Shown here: positions 30,243-30,298 of the stretch, one piece after another
How positions within the stretch are numbered: the stretch's first letter is position 1
Layout: each line of letters opens with the position of its first letter
The notes under the pieces: model-generated
What the model was told of the DNA's origin: nothing
The model's database searches: none
Seen by the model: the letters and a program-made list of their open reading frames with translations, nothing else
Source: Oscillospiraceae bacterium
GTDB taxonomy: Bacteria; Bacillota; Clostridia; UMGS1810
Length of the DNA stretch: 30,298 nt
Reading direction: 5' to 3'
NCBI GenBank assembly: GCA_021629085.1
Contig: JAJXRJ010000026.1
Span: 1-30,298, forward strand
Position numbers and translations under genes: made by a program

Positions 30243-30298
30243 CCATTTATGAGGAAAACAATTTCATTTTGGAGTCTATTTCAAAGATTGTGTAAACC

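Noticed and set aside
1..30298. CRISPR arrays, insertion sequences, integrases or attachment sites
   Set aside because: No regularly spaced direct repeats, transposase or recombinase motifs were found. The repeated DNA in the xylan region is explained by shared protein modules.

Overview
The window looks like chromosomal DNA of a Gram-positive, probably spore-forming, anaerobic member of the Clostridia (Oscillospirales-like, plausibly a gut or plant-biomass fibre degrader). The reasons are strong AGGAGG-type ribosome binding sites, sigma-A promoters with 16-18 bp spacing, a CwlD-like cortex amidase, an rplM-rpsI pair, an iron-dependent alcohol dehydrogenase, and secreted glycanases carrying copper-amine-oxidase-N ('stalk') modules. 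Species assignment is not possible by eye. Base composition is mixed: most genes are mid-GC, while 3937-6212 and 29127-30242 are visibly AT-rich.

Layout. 1-183: a small Arc-like ribbon-helix-helix protein. 395-2532: a membrane diguanylate cyclase followed by a LacI regulator. 2553-3832: a promoter with a LacI-type palindrome, a cytoplasmic GH113-like glycosidase and a terminator. 3937-6212: a divergent GH4 alpha-galactosidase-like gene and AraC regulator. 6319-10750 (minus): a four-gene housekeeping run of small membrane protein, CwlD-like amidase, HtpG and alcohol dehydrogenase. 11004-11849: rplM-rpsI. 12117-13238 (minus): a second diguanylate cyclase. 13665-13751 (minus): tRNA-Leu(CAG). 13954-15795: an ABC exporter. 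15903-16044 (minus): a decayed XRE regulator fragment.

16129-27077 is a hemicellulose island. Two secreted GH10 proteins of 755 and 917 residues and a secreted polysaccharide deacetylase all carry stalk modules. Between them, on the minus strand, lies a tight four-gene operon encoding a nucleotidyltransferase, a xylose-isomerase-like TIM barrel protein, a Gfo/Idh/MocA oxidoreductase and a CE15-like esterase without signal peptide. I infer that the secreted enzymes open and deacetylate xylan at the cell surface and the cytoplasmic operon handles decorated sugars such as esterified uronic acids after uptake. No transporter for these sugars is in the window.

27202-28900 is an overlapping ECF sigma / anti-sigma / two-membrane-protein operon, probably for envelope stress. 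29127-30242 is another secreted protein with two divergent stalk-like repeats. The most notable candidates for new biology are the shared stalk modules placed N-terminally in two enzymes and C-terminally in a third, the cytoplasmic CE15 operon, the unusual leader of the first GH10 gene, and the compact ECF operon.
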